Part shown: piece by piece, positions 37,976 to 46,557 of the stretch
How the letters are laid out: each line of letters opens with the position of its first letter
How positions within the stretch are numbered: the first letter of the stretch is position 1
Origin: Pseudomonas baetica
GTDB lineage: Bacteria; Pseudomonadota; Gammaproteobacteria; Pseudomonadales; Pseudomonadaceae
DNA: 64,000 bases
Direction of reading: 5' to 3'
Assembly (NCBI RefSeq): GCF_019733355.1
Contig: NZ_JAIHLQ010000027.1
Span: 1-64,000, forward strand
The notes under the pieces: generated by a model
Databases searched by the model: none
What the model saw: only the letters and a program-made list of their open reading frames with translations
Told to the model about the DNA's origin: nothing
Made by a program: the position numbers and the translations under genes

Positions 37976-38707
37976 TCAGAGGTCATCGATATGCCGATAC
38001 TCCGCCCCCAGCGCCCCCGCCAGATCCTTCGCCCGGCCCAACCGAATCGGCCCACGCTCGATATCAATCAACAGCCCCGGGCACCCGAGCGCCGACAACC
38101 CCGACCACGCCTTCAAACGCCCATCCGTCACCACCAGCAAACGCTGTTGCTCGACAGGAAAGCGCTTGCGCCGCACCGTCAGCCACTGCTGCGCCTGCGT
38201 CAACGCCGCGAGCAACGGCGTCCCGCCCCCCGCGCCCAACCCATCCAGCCAGACACGCAAACCGCTTGAGGCCTTCAGCCCTTGTACCTGCCATTTCGGC
38301 ACCGCACCACTGGCGGTCAGCAACGCCAGCCGCGTGCGCTGGCGATAGGCGTCGTCAAACAGTTGCGCGAGCAGGCCCTTGGCATCGCTCAGTGCGTTAT
38401 GACGGCGCGTCGAGGCCGAGGCGTCGACGATCACTAGCCACAATTCTTGGGGCGAGCGGGTGCGCAGTTGAAACAGCAGATCTTCATGCCGTTGCGGACG
38501 ACCATTGAGCAACGTGCCCGGCCAGTTGACCGAGCCACTGCGAGCCGCATGACGTTTACCCTGGCGTCCGTTGTCGAGCTGTCCGGCGCGGGGTCTGGCA
38601 TTCGCCCCCGCGTCGGATCGGGGGCGAATGCCTACATCTTTTTTGGCCAGCTCGGCACTTCGCGACGGCTGCCGGTGGCGAGCGCTGGAGCCGGCATGTC
38701 GCCCCAC
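37976..38707 (-). CDS. VWA-domain chelatase subunit (ChlD/BchD C-terminal type)
   Basis: Up to 243 residues. A basic linker leads to NWPGTLLNGRP and a von Willebrand A domain with the MIDAS residues D-A-S-A-S, the GGGTPLL loop and a final TDGR. It probably works with the ATPase encoded just upstream as an AAA+/VWA pair for CobN cobalt insertion, as in pseudomonads that lack CobS/CobT. The start is uncertain: the frame is open into the ATPase gene (ATG at 38707, 76-base overlap), and there is no good start codon until a TTG in the GTLLNG segment. Confidence 0.8.
   Translation of the reverse strand: MGRHAGSSARHRQPSRSAELAKKDVGIRPRSDAGANARPRAGQLDNGRQGKRHAARSGSVNWPGTLLNGRPQRHEDLLFQLRTRSPQELWLVIVDASASTRRHNALSDAKGLLAQLFDDAYRQRTRLALLTASGAVPKWQVQGLKASSGLRVWLDGLGAGGGTPLLAALTQAQQWLTVRRKRFPVEQQRLLVVTDGRLKAWSGLSALGCPGLLIDIERGPIRLGRAKDLAGALGAEYRHIDDL
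38597..38632. repeat. Perfect 14-bp palindrome at the ChlI/ChlD junction
   Basis: GGCATTCGCCCCCG (38597-38610) and CGGGGGCGAATGCC (38619-38632) are exact inverses around an 8-base loop. The last bases supply the TAG stop (38634-38632) of the ATPase gene. It looks like an inserted REP-class hairpin, or a structure affecting translation of the downstream VWA gene. Confidence 0.85.
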
Positions 38708-39636
38708 TGGCCCTGCCCTTCGTCCGGGTTGGCCTGCGCGTTTGACGGCGATTGCGCGGGTTGTTGCTGAGGACTCGACGGGGCTTGTTCACGACGACGG
38801 TGGCGCAAGGCAAATTCCGCCACCGCGTCGATGTCCTCCTCGGCGATGGCCGTGGCGCCGCGCCATGCGGCATGGGCCCGGGCCGCGCGCAACCAAACAA
38901 GGTCGGCACGCAGACCATCGACGCCAGCGGCAAAGCAGCGCTCGGTGATTTGCGCCAGTGCCGCATCATCCAGAGGAATGCCGGCCAAGGTACTGCGGGC
39001 GGTTTCACAGCGATCGCGAAGGGTTTGCTGCGCGGTTTTCCACAGAGCGCAGAACGCGTGTGGGTCGCTGTCGAAATCCAGTCGTCGACGGATGATCTGA
39101 CCGCGCTCGGTCGGTGCGGTGTGGCCGCTGAGGGCAACGTTCAAGCCGAAGCGGTCGAGCAGTTGCGGGCGCAACTCGCCCTCCTCCGGGTTCATGGTGC
39201 CTATCAGGACGAACTTCGCCGAATGCCGATGGGAGATGCCGTCGCGCTCGATCAGGTTGGTGCCACTGGCAGCTACGTCGAGCAGCAGATCCACCAAATG
39301 ATCGGGCAAAAGGTTCACTTCATCGACGTACAGCACGCCACCGTCAGCCTTGGCCAGCACTCCGGGGGAAAACTGTGCGCGGCCATCGCTCAGGGCCGCG
39401 TCGAGATCAAGGGTACCGACCAGACGTTCTTCGGTGGCGCCCAGCGGAAGCGTGACGAACTGGCCGCTGGCGAGCAGATCCGCAAGGCCACGGGCCAGGG
39501 TGGACTTGGCCATGCCGCGTGGGCCTTCGATCAGCACACCACCGATTTTCGGGTCGATGGCGGTGAGGCACAGGGCGAGTTTCAAGTCATCGGCGCCGAC
39601 CACGGCGGAGAGTGGGAAATGTGGGGTGTCGATCAT
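38632..39636 (-). CDS. AAA+ ATPase chelatase subunit (ChlI/BchI type)
   Basis: 334 residues. Walker A GPRGMAKST, Walker B VLYVDEVNLL, sensor-1 segment FVLIGTMNPEEGELRPQLLDRFG and an arginine-finger region make this a Mg-chelatase I-like AAA+ protein. It lies downstream of cobN and upstream of the VWA partner, so it is most likely the motor of the aerobic cobaltochelatase. The C-terminus is a low-complexity Q/P/S linker that stops in a palindrome. The gap to cobN (145 bases) is occupied by a REPIN. Confidence 0.88.
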   Translation of the reverse strand: MIDTPHFPLSAVVGADDLKLALCLTAIDPKIGGVLIEGPRGMAKSTLARGLADLLASGQFVTLPLGATEERLVGTLDLDAALSDGRAQFSPGVLAKADGGVLYVDEVNLLPDHLVDLLLDVAASGTNLIERDGISHRHSAKFVLIGTMNPEEGELRPQLLDRFGLNVALSGHTAPTERGQIIRRRLDFDSDPHAFCALWKTAQQTLRDRCETARSTLAGIPLDDAALAQITERCFAAGVDGLRADLVWLRAARAHAAWRGATAIAEEDIDAVAEFALRHRRREQAPSSPQQQPAQSPSNAQANPDEGQGQWGDMPAPALATGSRREVPSWPKKM

Positions 39637-39672
39637 TATCAGTACTCGGTCATGGTCGGTGAAATGCTTTCA

Positions 39673-39766
39673 AACTGTGGGAGCAGGCTTGCTCGCGAAG
39701 GCGGTGTGTCATTCAACGCATTGGGTGTCTGATACAACGCTTTCGCGAGCAAACCCGCTCCCACAT
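39673..39766. repeat. REPIN between cobN and the chelatase ATPase gene
   Basis: CTGTGGGAGCAGGCTTGCTC at 39675 is answered by GAGCAAACCCGCTCCCACA at 39747-39765 with ~50 bases between. It is the same family as the copies inside cobN and after metH. Confidence 0.85.
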
Positions 39767-39781
39767 TTGAAATGAGCTGCA

Positions 39782-42700
39782 TCAGGTGTCTTCTTCTATG
39801 TCCAGCAGCAGATTTTCGAGAGCCTCTTTATAAGCCCCCGGCTCCTGCCACATCCCCCGCTGTTGCGCTTCAAGCATGCGCTCGGTCATGTCGCGCAGTG
39901 CGTGGGGATTATGCTCGCGAACAAAATCCCGGGTGGCCGGATCAAGCAGATAAGCATCGGCCAGCAATGCGTATTGATGATCGTCGATCAACTGCGTCGT
40001 CGCGTCGAAGGCAAACAGGTTATCCACGGTCGCCGCCATTTCAAACGCGCCTTTATAGCCGTGGCGTTTGGCCCCGTCGATCCATTTCGGATTCGCAGCC
40101 CGCGAGCGAATCACCCGGTTGAGCTCCTCCTTCAAGGTGCGGATCTTCGGCAGATCCGGCTGACTATGATCGCCGTGATAACTCGCCGCTGCTTCGCCGC
40201 GCAGGGTCTCCACGGCGGCGAGCATGCCGCCCTGGAACTGGTAATAATCGTTGGAATCGAGCAAATCGTGCTCGCGGTTGTCCTGATTCTGTAGCACCGC
40301 TTGCACCTGACTCAAACGCTGAACGAATTGTTCACGGGCTGCGGTGCCTTCGTCGGAGCCACCGTAGGCGTAGGCGCCCCAGTTAACATAAACCTCGGCC
40401 AGATCCTCGCGGGTCTGCCACAGACGACCGTCGATGGCGCCCTGCACGCCCGCGCCATAAGCGCCGGGCTTGGCCCCGAAAATCCGCCAACCGGCCTGGC
40501 GCCGTGCAGCGTCTTCATCGAGGCCTGATTGCAACAAGGCTTCGCGTTCGGCGCGCACTTTGGCCGCCAAAGGATTGAGATCGTCCGGTTCATCCAGCGC
40601 GGCCACCGCTTGCACTGCCGCGTCGAACAAGCGGATCAGGTTCGCAAACGCATCGCGGAAAAACCCGGACACCCGCAGCGTCACGTCAACCCGAGGGCGA
40701 TCCAGCAGACTCAGCGGCAGGATCTCGAAATCATCGACCCGCTGACTGCCCGTGGCCCATACCGGCCGCACCCCCATCAGCGCCATGGCCTGGGCGATGT
40801 CGTCGCCACCGGTACGCATGGTCGCGGTGCCCCACACCGACAGGCCGAGCTGACGCAGGTGGTCACCGTGATCCTGCAAATGTCGTTCGAGAATCAGTGT
40901 CGCGGACTGGAACCCGATGCGCCATGCGGTGGTGGTCGGCAGGTTGCGCACATCGACCGAGTAAAAGTTGCGCCCGGTCGGCAGCACGTCGAGCCGGCCT
41001 CGACTTGGCGCGCCGCTCGGGCCGGCGGGGACGAAGCGCCCGTTCAAGGCATCGAGCAGGCCGCGCATTTCCGCCGGGCCGCAGGCGTCCAGGCGCGGGG
41101 CGACCACTTCGTGCAGCGCCTGGACAATCGCATTCACGTCAGACCAACCCGATCCCTGTGGGAGCGAGCTTGCTCGCGAAAGCGGTGTGTCACTGCAAGC
41201 AGTGCTGGCTGACACGACGCCTTCGCGAGCAAGCCCGCTCCCACAGGAGATTTGCAGTGTTTGGGAGATCAGTTTAGTGGCGAACAGTTCGAGTCGTTCG
41301 CGGGTATCGCCAGCGGTGCGCCAGACCTCATCGCTGACCTGTTGCAGTTGCTCTGGACGCGGGCCAACCCACGGATCGGCCAATGCACAATCCAACGGAT
41401 CAAAACCCAGCTCAAATGCCTTTGCCAGCCCCCGCAGCAGGCTCGACTGCGCACCTTTGCCGTCACCGCGTGGAATGCGCAGCAGCGCCAACAACGTATC
41501 GACGCGCAAACGCCCGGTCGGTGACTCGCCGAAGATGTGCAGGCCATCGCGGATCTGCGACTCCTTAAGATCGCACAAATAAGTGTCCAGACGCGGCAGC
41601 CAGATTGCCGCGTCGGCATCACTGTCCAGCGCCGCGTCCAGTTGCAGTTCGCGATCGATTTGCGTATCGCGCACCAATTGCAGAATGTCGCGCTGCAATT
41701 CACGGGCGCGACGCGGATCGAGCAGTTGTGCCTCGTAATATTCGTCCGCCAGCAGTTCCAGATTACGCAGCGGGCCATAGGTTTCGGCGCGGGTCAGCGG
41801 TGGCATCAGATGATCGATGATCACCGCTTGCGTACGCCGTTTGGCTTGAGCGCCCTCGCCCGGATCATTGACGATAAACGGGTAGATATTCGGTAGCGGC
41901 CCGAGCAGCGCGTCCGGCCAGCAATTCTCCGAGAGCCCGACGCCTTTGCCCGGCAACCATTCGAGGTTGCCGTGCTTGCCGACGTGAATCACGCCGTGGG
42001 CGCTGTAGGTGGTGCGCAGCCAGAAATAGAAGGCCAGATAACCGTGTGGCGGCACCAGATCCGGGTCGTGGTAGACCGCACTCGGATCAACCTGATACCC
42101 CCGCGCCGGCTGGATGCCGATGAAGGTCAGGCCAAAGCGCAGACCGGCGATCATCATTCGTCCGTCACGGCACATCGGGTCTTTTTGCGGCGCGCCCCAA
42201 CGTTCAACCACCGCGGCACGATTGGCTTCGGGCAGCGCGTTGAACATCGTCATGTAATCGTCCATCGCCAGACTTTGCAGGCATGGACGCTGGTCAATCG
42301 TGTCGAGGTCATTGCTGACGCCACCGAGCAACTGCTGGATCAACTCAGTGCCGCTGTCCGGCAGCTCGGCGGTTATCGGATAGCCCTCAGCCTGCAACGC
42401 TCGAAGAATATTCAGCGCGGCTGCCGGCGTGTCGAGGCCAACTCCATTACCGATACGCCCGTCGCGGGTTGGGTAATTGGCAAGGATCAGCGCAATGCGT
42501 TTCTCGGCGTTCGGTACCCGCGCGAGATCAATCCAGCGTCGCGCCAGTTCGGCGACAAAATCCATGCGCTCGGGTTGCGCCCGGTAGCAGACCACATCGG
42601 ATTGGCTACGCTCGCTGCGCCAGGCCAGATCCTTGAAACTGATCGGGCGGCTGATGATGCGTCCGTCGAGTTCCGGCAACGCAATGTGCATTGCCAGATC

Positions 42701-43630
42701 CCTTGGTCCGAGGCCCTGCGCGCTGTCACGCCAGCCCGGTTCGTTGTCCTGGGCGCAGATTGCCTGGATCACCGGGATGTTGCGACGAAACGGCCGCAGA
42801 TTCGGCATTTCCGGGCTCGACTGAGCGAAACCGGTGGTGTTGAGAATCACCCCCGCCTCAACTTCATCCAGCCAATCCTCGACCATCGACAGGCAGCCGG
42901 GTTCTTTCAGACTGGCCACCGCTATAGGCAGCGGATTGAGTCCCGCTGCCTGCAAGCGCTGACAGAAAACATCGATGAACGCGGTGTTCGCCGCTTGCAA
43001 ATGCGAGCGGTAAAACAGCACCGCCGCGACCGATAGATCGGGCAGCCAATCGGCTTGCCAGTCACCCAGTGCGGCGATGTTTTTATGCGGATGGTAAATC
43101 GCTGTGCGCGGCAGGGGTTGCGGCTCGGCCCAGGCGTAGTCGCGTGCGAACCAGCGATTGGCCAGACAACGGAAAAAGTCCAGGGCATTGCCCATCCCGC
43201 CCTGCCGCAAGAACTGCCAGAGCCGGTCGCGATCTATCGCGCCGACGGTGCTCAGATCACTGAGTTCCGGGTCGGGGCGATCACAGCCCGGCACCATAAT
43301 CACCTGCACACCGCGCTCGGCCAGCTCGACCAGACGCTCGACACCGTAGCGCCAATAGGCGATGCCACCGTGCAGCGAGATCAGAATCACCTTGGCATGG
43401 CGTAGCACTTCGTCGACGTACAGATCGACCGAGGCGTGATTCTGCACCTGCATGGGATTGGCCAGGCGCAGGCTCGGATAATCCTCGGGCAATTGCTGCG
43501 CCGCTTCGGCGAGCAACGCCAGGCTGGAATCGCCGCTGCACAGGATCACCAGTTCGGCGGGGGTTTGCCCAAGGTCGGCAATGTTGTCATCCGACACGAA
43601 ACCGCCGGGCTGGGTCCTGAGCAGGTGCAT
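39782..43630 (-). CDS. cobN: Cobaltochelatase large subunit CobN
   Basis: 1282 residues. CobN inserts Co2+ into hydrogenobyrinic acid a,c-diamide in the aerobic B12 pathway with an AAA+/VWA pair. Diagnostic stretches include HGGIAYWRYG, NYPTRDGRIGNGVGLDTP, HVGKHGNLEWLPGKGVGLS, GVRPVWATGSQRV and RVDVTLRVSGFFRDAF. The ATG lies three bases after the cobW stop, so the two are coupled. Residues ~795-826 (SCGSGLAREGVV ... SSLPQGSG) are encoded by a REPIN inserted in frame; without it the protein has the usual ~1250 residues. Confidence 0.95.
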   Translation of the reverse strand: MHLLRTQPGGFVSDDNIADLGQTPAELVILCSGDSSLALLAEAAQQLPEDYPSLRLANPMQVQNHASVDLYVDEVLRHAKVILISLHGGIAYWRYGVERLVELAERGVQVIMVPGCDRPDPELSDLSTVGAIDRDRLWQFLRQGGMGNALDFFRCLANRWFARDYAWAEPQPLPRTAIYHPHKNIAALGDWQADWLPDLSVAAVLFYRSHLQAANTAFIDVFCQRLQAAGLNPLPIAVASLKEPGCLSMVEDWLDEVEAGVILNTTGFAQSSPEMPNLRPFRRNIPVIQAICAQDNEPGWRDSAQGLGPRDLAMHIALPELDGRIISRPISFKDLAWRSERSQSDVVCYRAQPERMDFVAELARRWIDLARVPNAEKRIALILANYPTRDGRIGNGVGLDTPAAALNILRALQAEGYPITAELPDSGTELIQQLLGGVSNDLDTIDQRPCLQSLAMDDYMTMFNALPEANRAAVVERWGAPQKDPMCRDGRMMIAGLRFGLTFIGIQPARGYQVDPSAVYHDPDLVPPHGYLAFYFWLRTTYSAHGVIHVGKHGNLEWLPGKGVGLSENCWPDALLGPLPNIYPFIVNDPGEGAQAKRRTQAVIIDHLMPPLTRAETYGPLRNLELLADEYYEAQLLDPRRARELQRDILQLVRDTQIDRELQLDAALDSDADAAIWLPRLDTYLCDLKESQIRDGLHIFGESPTGRLRVDTLLALLRIPRGDGKGAQSSLLRGLAKAFELGFDPLDCALADPWVGPRPEQLQQVSDEVWRTAGDTRERLELFATKLISQTLQISCGSGLAREGVVSASTACSDTPLSRASSLPQGSGWSDVNAIVQALHEVVAPRLDACGPAEMRGLLDALNGRFVPAGPSGAPSRGRLDVLPTGRNFYSVDVRNLPTTTAWRIGFQSATLILERHLQDHGDHLRQLGLSVWGTATMRTGGDDIAQAMALMGVRPVWATGSQRVDDFEILPLSLLDRPRVDVTLRVSGFFRDAFANLIRLFDAAVQAVAALDEPDDLNPLAAKVRAEREALLQSGLDEDAARRQAGWRIFGAKPGAYGAGVQGAIDGRLWQTREDLAEVYVNWGAYAYGGSDEGTAAREQFVQRLSQVQAVLQNQDNREHDLLDSNDYYQFQGGMLAAVETLRGEAAASYHGDHSQPDLPKIRTLKEELNRVIRSRAANPKWIDGAKRHGYKGAFEMAATVDNLFAFDATTQLIDDHQYALLADAYLLDPATRDFVREHNPHALRDMTERMLEAQQRGMWQEPGAYKEALENLLLDIEEDT
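41155..41247. repeat. REPIN inserted in frame inside cobN
   Basis: CCTGTGGGAGCGAGCTTGCT (from 41155) pairs with AGCAAGCCCGCTCCCACAGG (41228-41247) and is read through in the cobN frame. It adds about 31 residues between the SQTLQI and WSDVNAIVQAL segments of CobN. It has the same core as the intergenic REPINs at 39.7 and 55.6 kb. Confidence 0.9.
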
Positions 43631-43633
43631 GGC

Positions 43634-44704
43634 TTAAACGCTGATGGCAGCGCGCAGTTGCGCTTCGAGTTGAGTGGCGTCGAGTTCCTGACCGATCAAC
43701 ACCAGACGCGTGACGCGCGCTTCATCGGCGCCCCACTGGCGGTCGAAATGCTTGTCGAAACGCGTGCCCACGCCTTGAATCAGCAAACGCATCGGTTTGT
43801 TCGGTATCGCCGCGAAACCCTTGACGCGCAGGATGCCGTGCTTGACCACCAGTTGCGTCAGCGCGTCGAGCAGCAGGCTTTCATCGGCTTGCGGCAGTTC
43901 GATGGAGATTGAGTCGAAGGCGTCGTGATCATGGTCATCGTGGTCGTCATCACCGTCGTGGTGATGATCGTGGTGGCTGTGGCGGCTGTCGATGTGCTCT
44001 TCAGAACCGGCGCCGAGGCCGATCAGCACGTCCAACGGCACGCGACCGTTGCTGGCCTCGATGATCTTCACCGCCGGCGGCAGTTCTTCGGCGACCTCAA
44101 GACGCACGCGAGCAAGGTCTTGCGGGCTGGTCTGGTCGGCCTTGTTGAGGATCACCAGGTCAGCGCTGGCCAGTTGATCGGCGAACAGTTCGTGCAAGGG
44201 CGACTCGTGATCCAGGTTCGGGTCGAGTTTGCGCTGGGCGTCGACCTGATCCGGAAACGCGGCGAAGGTGCCGGCGGCCACGGCCGGGCTATCGACCACG
44301 GTGATCACCGCATCGACGGTGCAGGCGCTGCGGATTTCCGGCCACTGGAAAGCTTGTACCAGCGGTTTTGGCAGGGCCAGGCCCGAGGTTTCGATGAGGA
44401 TGTGGTCGAGGTCGCCGCGACGGGCCACCAGTTCGCGCATCACCGGGAAAAACTCTTCCTGCACCGTGCAGCACAGGCAGCCGTTGGCCAGTTCATAGAC
44501 GCGGCCGGTGGCTTCTTCTTCGGTGCAGCCGATGGTGCACTGTTTGAGGATTTCACCGTCGATGCCCAACTCGCCGAACTCATTGACGATCACCGCGATG
44601 CGACGGCCCTGAGCGTTGTCGAGCATGTGTCGCAACAACGTGGTTTTGCCCGAACCGAGGAAACCGGTGACGATGGTAACGGGGAGTTTGGCCAGTGTTT
44701 TCAT
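43634..44704 (-). CDS. cobW: CobW GTPase / metallochaperone
   Basis: 356 residues from the ATG at 44704 (AAGGG eight bases before it). It is a G3E-family GTPase with Walker A GFLGSGKTT, the metal-binding CxCC motif in NGCLCC, ETSGLA and NKAD. A long His/Asp run (HSHHDHHHDGDDDHDD) lies before the C-terminal CobW_C domain. It is thought to deliver cobalt to the CobN chelatase. It is first in the operon, behind a cobalamin riboswitch that should repress it when B12 is plentiful. Confidence 0.95.
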   Translation of the reverse strand: MKTLAKLPVTIVTGFLGSGKTTLLRHMLDNAQGRRIAVIVNEFGELGIDGEILKQCTIGCTEEEATGRVYELANGCLCCTVQEEFFPVMRELVARRGDLDHILIETSGLALPKPLVQAFQWPEIRSACTVDAVITVVDSPAVAAGTFAAFPDQVDAQRKLDPNLDHESPLHELFADQLASADLVILNKADQTSPQDLARVRLEVAEELPPAVKIIEASNGRVPLDVLIGLGAGSEEHIDSRHSHHDHHHDGDDDHDDHDHDAFDSISIELPQADESLLLDALTQLVVKHGILRVKGFAAIPNKPMRLLIQGVGTRFDKHFDRQWGADEARVTRLVLIGQELDATQLEAQLRAAISV

Positions 44705-44807
44705 CGATATGCCCTTTGGCAAGGTGGCGGGCATACGGGACGAGAACCGGCAACGCGCGTGCGCGCCAGAAGCGTTCGCCACCGGATCACCCCGCCCGGT
44801 TGTAGTG

Positions 44808-44995
44808 AGAAACTGTGACGAGGCAGGTCTCCTGGCTGACGGCGTTCAGGCGATGGGCCTGGCATTCACTGCGCCTTCCCGCTGGCGCCTTGTGCAAGGG
44901 CTGGCAGTGGCGTGGCAGTGAACTTCACCGTTCACAGTTGCGGGGGCAGCCGCGGCATTGACCGCGTTCCCTTCTTAGCTTCGGCTAGTGCCGAA
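44808..44995 (-). ncRNA. Cobalamin (B12) riboswitch upstream of cobW
   Basis: On the minus strand the leader reads GGGAACGCGG, then GGCTGCCCCCGCAACTGT, a variable arm with GCCACTGCCAGCCC and GGGAAGG, and finally AGCCAGGAGACCTGCC. This is the ordered set of conserved cobalamin-riboswitch segments, including the B12 box. It ends ~105 bases before the cobW ATG. Boundaries are approximate. Confidence 0.93.
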
Positions 44996-45043
44996 GAACC
45001 TCGAAAGCGCAAGGCTACGCATGGCTTGCTGATGGGTCAATGT

Positions 45044-45968
45044 TTGGATTGGGGGGTATATCCGTTGCTGCGGTAACGGCTACTTAGGGTTCCGCCCTTA
45101 CGGCGGTCAATTTTTCCAAACGCCGGGTTAAGGGTTTGTGATTTGGTGGGATTGGGGGCATATCCGTTGCTGCGGGTGTTGCCGCTGGCGGTTTCGCTCT
45201 TACAGCGAGTCACCTTTTCCAAACGCCGAAAAGGTAACCCAAAAGGCTTTGCCCCGGCGTACGGCACTTCGCTTAGGCTCAGTGTTCCCTCGCTACGGTG
45301 TCCATACGGGGGCATCGCCTCCGGTTTGCTTCGCTGCACCTCCTCTCGATGTATGCGGCTTCGCCGCATGGCGCTGCGCGCCTAACCCCCGGATGAACAC
45401 CTACGCTCGGCCTGCCGAAGGGGCTGAAGATCAAAAGCCACATCAAAAGCCACATCAAAAGCCAAAGCCAAAGCCAAAGCCAAAGCCAAAGCCAAAGCCA
45501 AAGCCAAAGCAGATCAAAAGATCGCAGCCTTCGGCAGCTCCTACACGGGAGTGGGTGTATTCAGTTAGAGATTGGTCGGCTGTCAGGCCGCCATCGCCAG
45601 CAGGCCGGCTCCTACAGTTTAGATTGCGTACAGCCCCATGCGGCGCAGCCGCCCCACTCAACACAATGAGCGTTAGCTCGAGTAAAGCTCTTGATCTGAA
45701 GGCCCGTCGGCAGGCTGAGTGGAGGGGTTTATCCGGGGGTGGGAGCGCAGCGACCGTTTGGCGAAGCCAAACACATCGAGAAGAGGTGCAGCGAAGCAAA
45801 CCGGAGGCGATGCCCCACGGATGAATCCCGGAGCGAAGGAACCCGAGCCTAAGCGAGGGCCGAACGTCAGGGCATAGACCTTTTGGTTACTTTTGGGGCG
45901 TTTGCCAAAAGTGACCCGCCGTAAGGGCGGAACCCTAAATGGCCGTTACCGCAGCAACGGATCCACCC
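45044..45968. repeat. Large imperfect inverted repeat between the two cobalamin riboswitches
   Basis: The left end (ATATCCGTTGCTGCGGTAAC, then GGGTTCCGCCCTTACGGCGG, 45057-45106) is mirrored at the right end (CCGCCGTAAGGGCGGAACCC, then GTTACCGCAGCAACGGAT). Inside, GGCATCGCCTCCGGTTTGCT at ~45312 is mirrored by AGCAAACCGGAGGCGATGCC at ~45793, and CTTTTCC/TTGGTTAC-type segments also face each other. The arms are ~250-350 bases around a central ~250-base core. No open frame within looks genuine. Confidence 0.75.
45461..45510 (+). repeat. Hexanucleotide tandem repeat (GCCAAA)x8
   Basis: About 8.3 uninterrupted copies of GCCAAA, preceded by two AAAAGCCACATC dodecamers. It lies in the core of the large inverted repeat and generates Lys-Pro or Phe-Gly runs in chance reading frames. 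Its copy number is likely variable between strains. Confidence 0.9.
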
Positions 45969-46016
45969 ACAAAATTGACTACATTCCCCAACCCATGCTC
46001 TCCTACACAACTTGTT

Positions 46017-46212
46017 ACGGGTGCCCTTCACAGGGTGAAACGGGAAACCGGTGAATCATGTGCTTTACTCAAGCCCATGTCAGTCCGGTGCTGCCCCCGC
46101 AACGGTAAGCGAGCGAAGCATCAGATCCACTGTGCCAATACGGCATGGGAAGGAGATGCTTGCAGGTCAGGCCCAGCGCCAACCCCTCGTGAGCCCGGAG
46201 ACCGGCCCGCAA
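46017..46212 (+). ncRNA. Cobalamin (B12) riboswitch upstream of cbtBA
   Basis: Conserved segments occur in order on the plus strand: GGGAAACCGGTGAATC, AGTCCGGTGCTGCCCCCGCA, ACGGTAAG, a CCACTGTGCC arm with GGCATGGGAAGG, and GAGCCCGGAGACCGGCC. It ends ~137 bases before the cbtB ATG. It should shut down the cobalt-uptake and corrin genes when adenosylcobalamin is high. Confidence 0.94.
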
Positions 46213-46348
46213 CACACAGCACGCATACCTTTTGTGTCGCTGAACATAACAAACCCGCGGTGGGCGGGCGCTGTTCGAACCCCTGCGCACTCGCACGCCG
46301 GGGCTTCATGCGCTCGACTGCCCCGCTGACATTCCAGAGGGAAGCGCC

Positions 46349-46546
46349 ATGTCGATCATCAGCAGCACCGGCAGCAACACGGACAAGATCTCCAGTACCA
46401 CCACCCTGAGCCAACGCCTGACCGCCGCTGTTTTCGCGTCGATTCTGGGTGCGGGCCTCGTCTACTTCGCCGGTTTCTCGCACATCGAAGCCGTGCACAA
46501 CGCCGCCCACGATACCCGCCACAGCGCCGCGTTCCCGTGCCACTGA
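46349..46546 (+). CDS. cbtB: CbtB cobalt transporter subunit
   Basis: 65 residues with one membrane helix (AAVFASILGAGLVYFAGF) and a C-terminal His-rich metal-binding tail (H-I-E-A-V-H-N-A-A-H-D-T-R-H ending P-C-H), the hallmark of CbtB. GAGGGAAG precedes the ATG. It is the first gene after a B12 riboswitch and lies 11 bases before cbtA. Confidence 0.93.
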   Translation: MSIISSTGSNTDKISSTTTLSQRLTAAVFASILGAGLVYFAGFSHIEAVHNAAHDTRHSAAFPCH

Positions 46547-46557
46547 GGCCTGCCGAC

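Noticed and set aside
45138..45824. 228-codon frame with a Lys-Pro run, and the Phe-Gly run on the other strand
   Set aside because: The runs come from the GCCAAA array, and the flanks are the arms of an inverted repeat, so no protein is expected.
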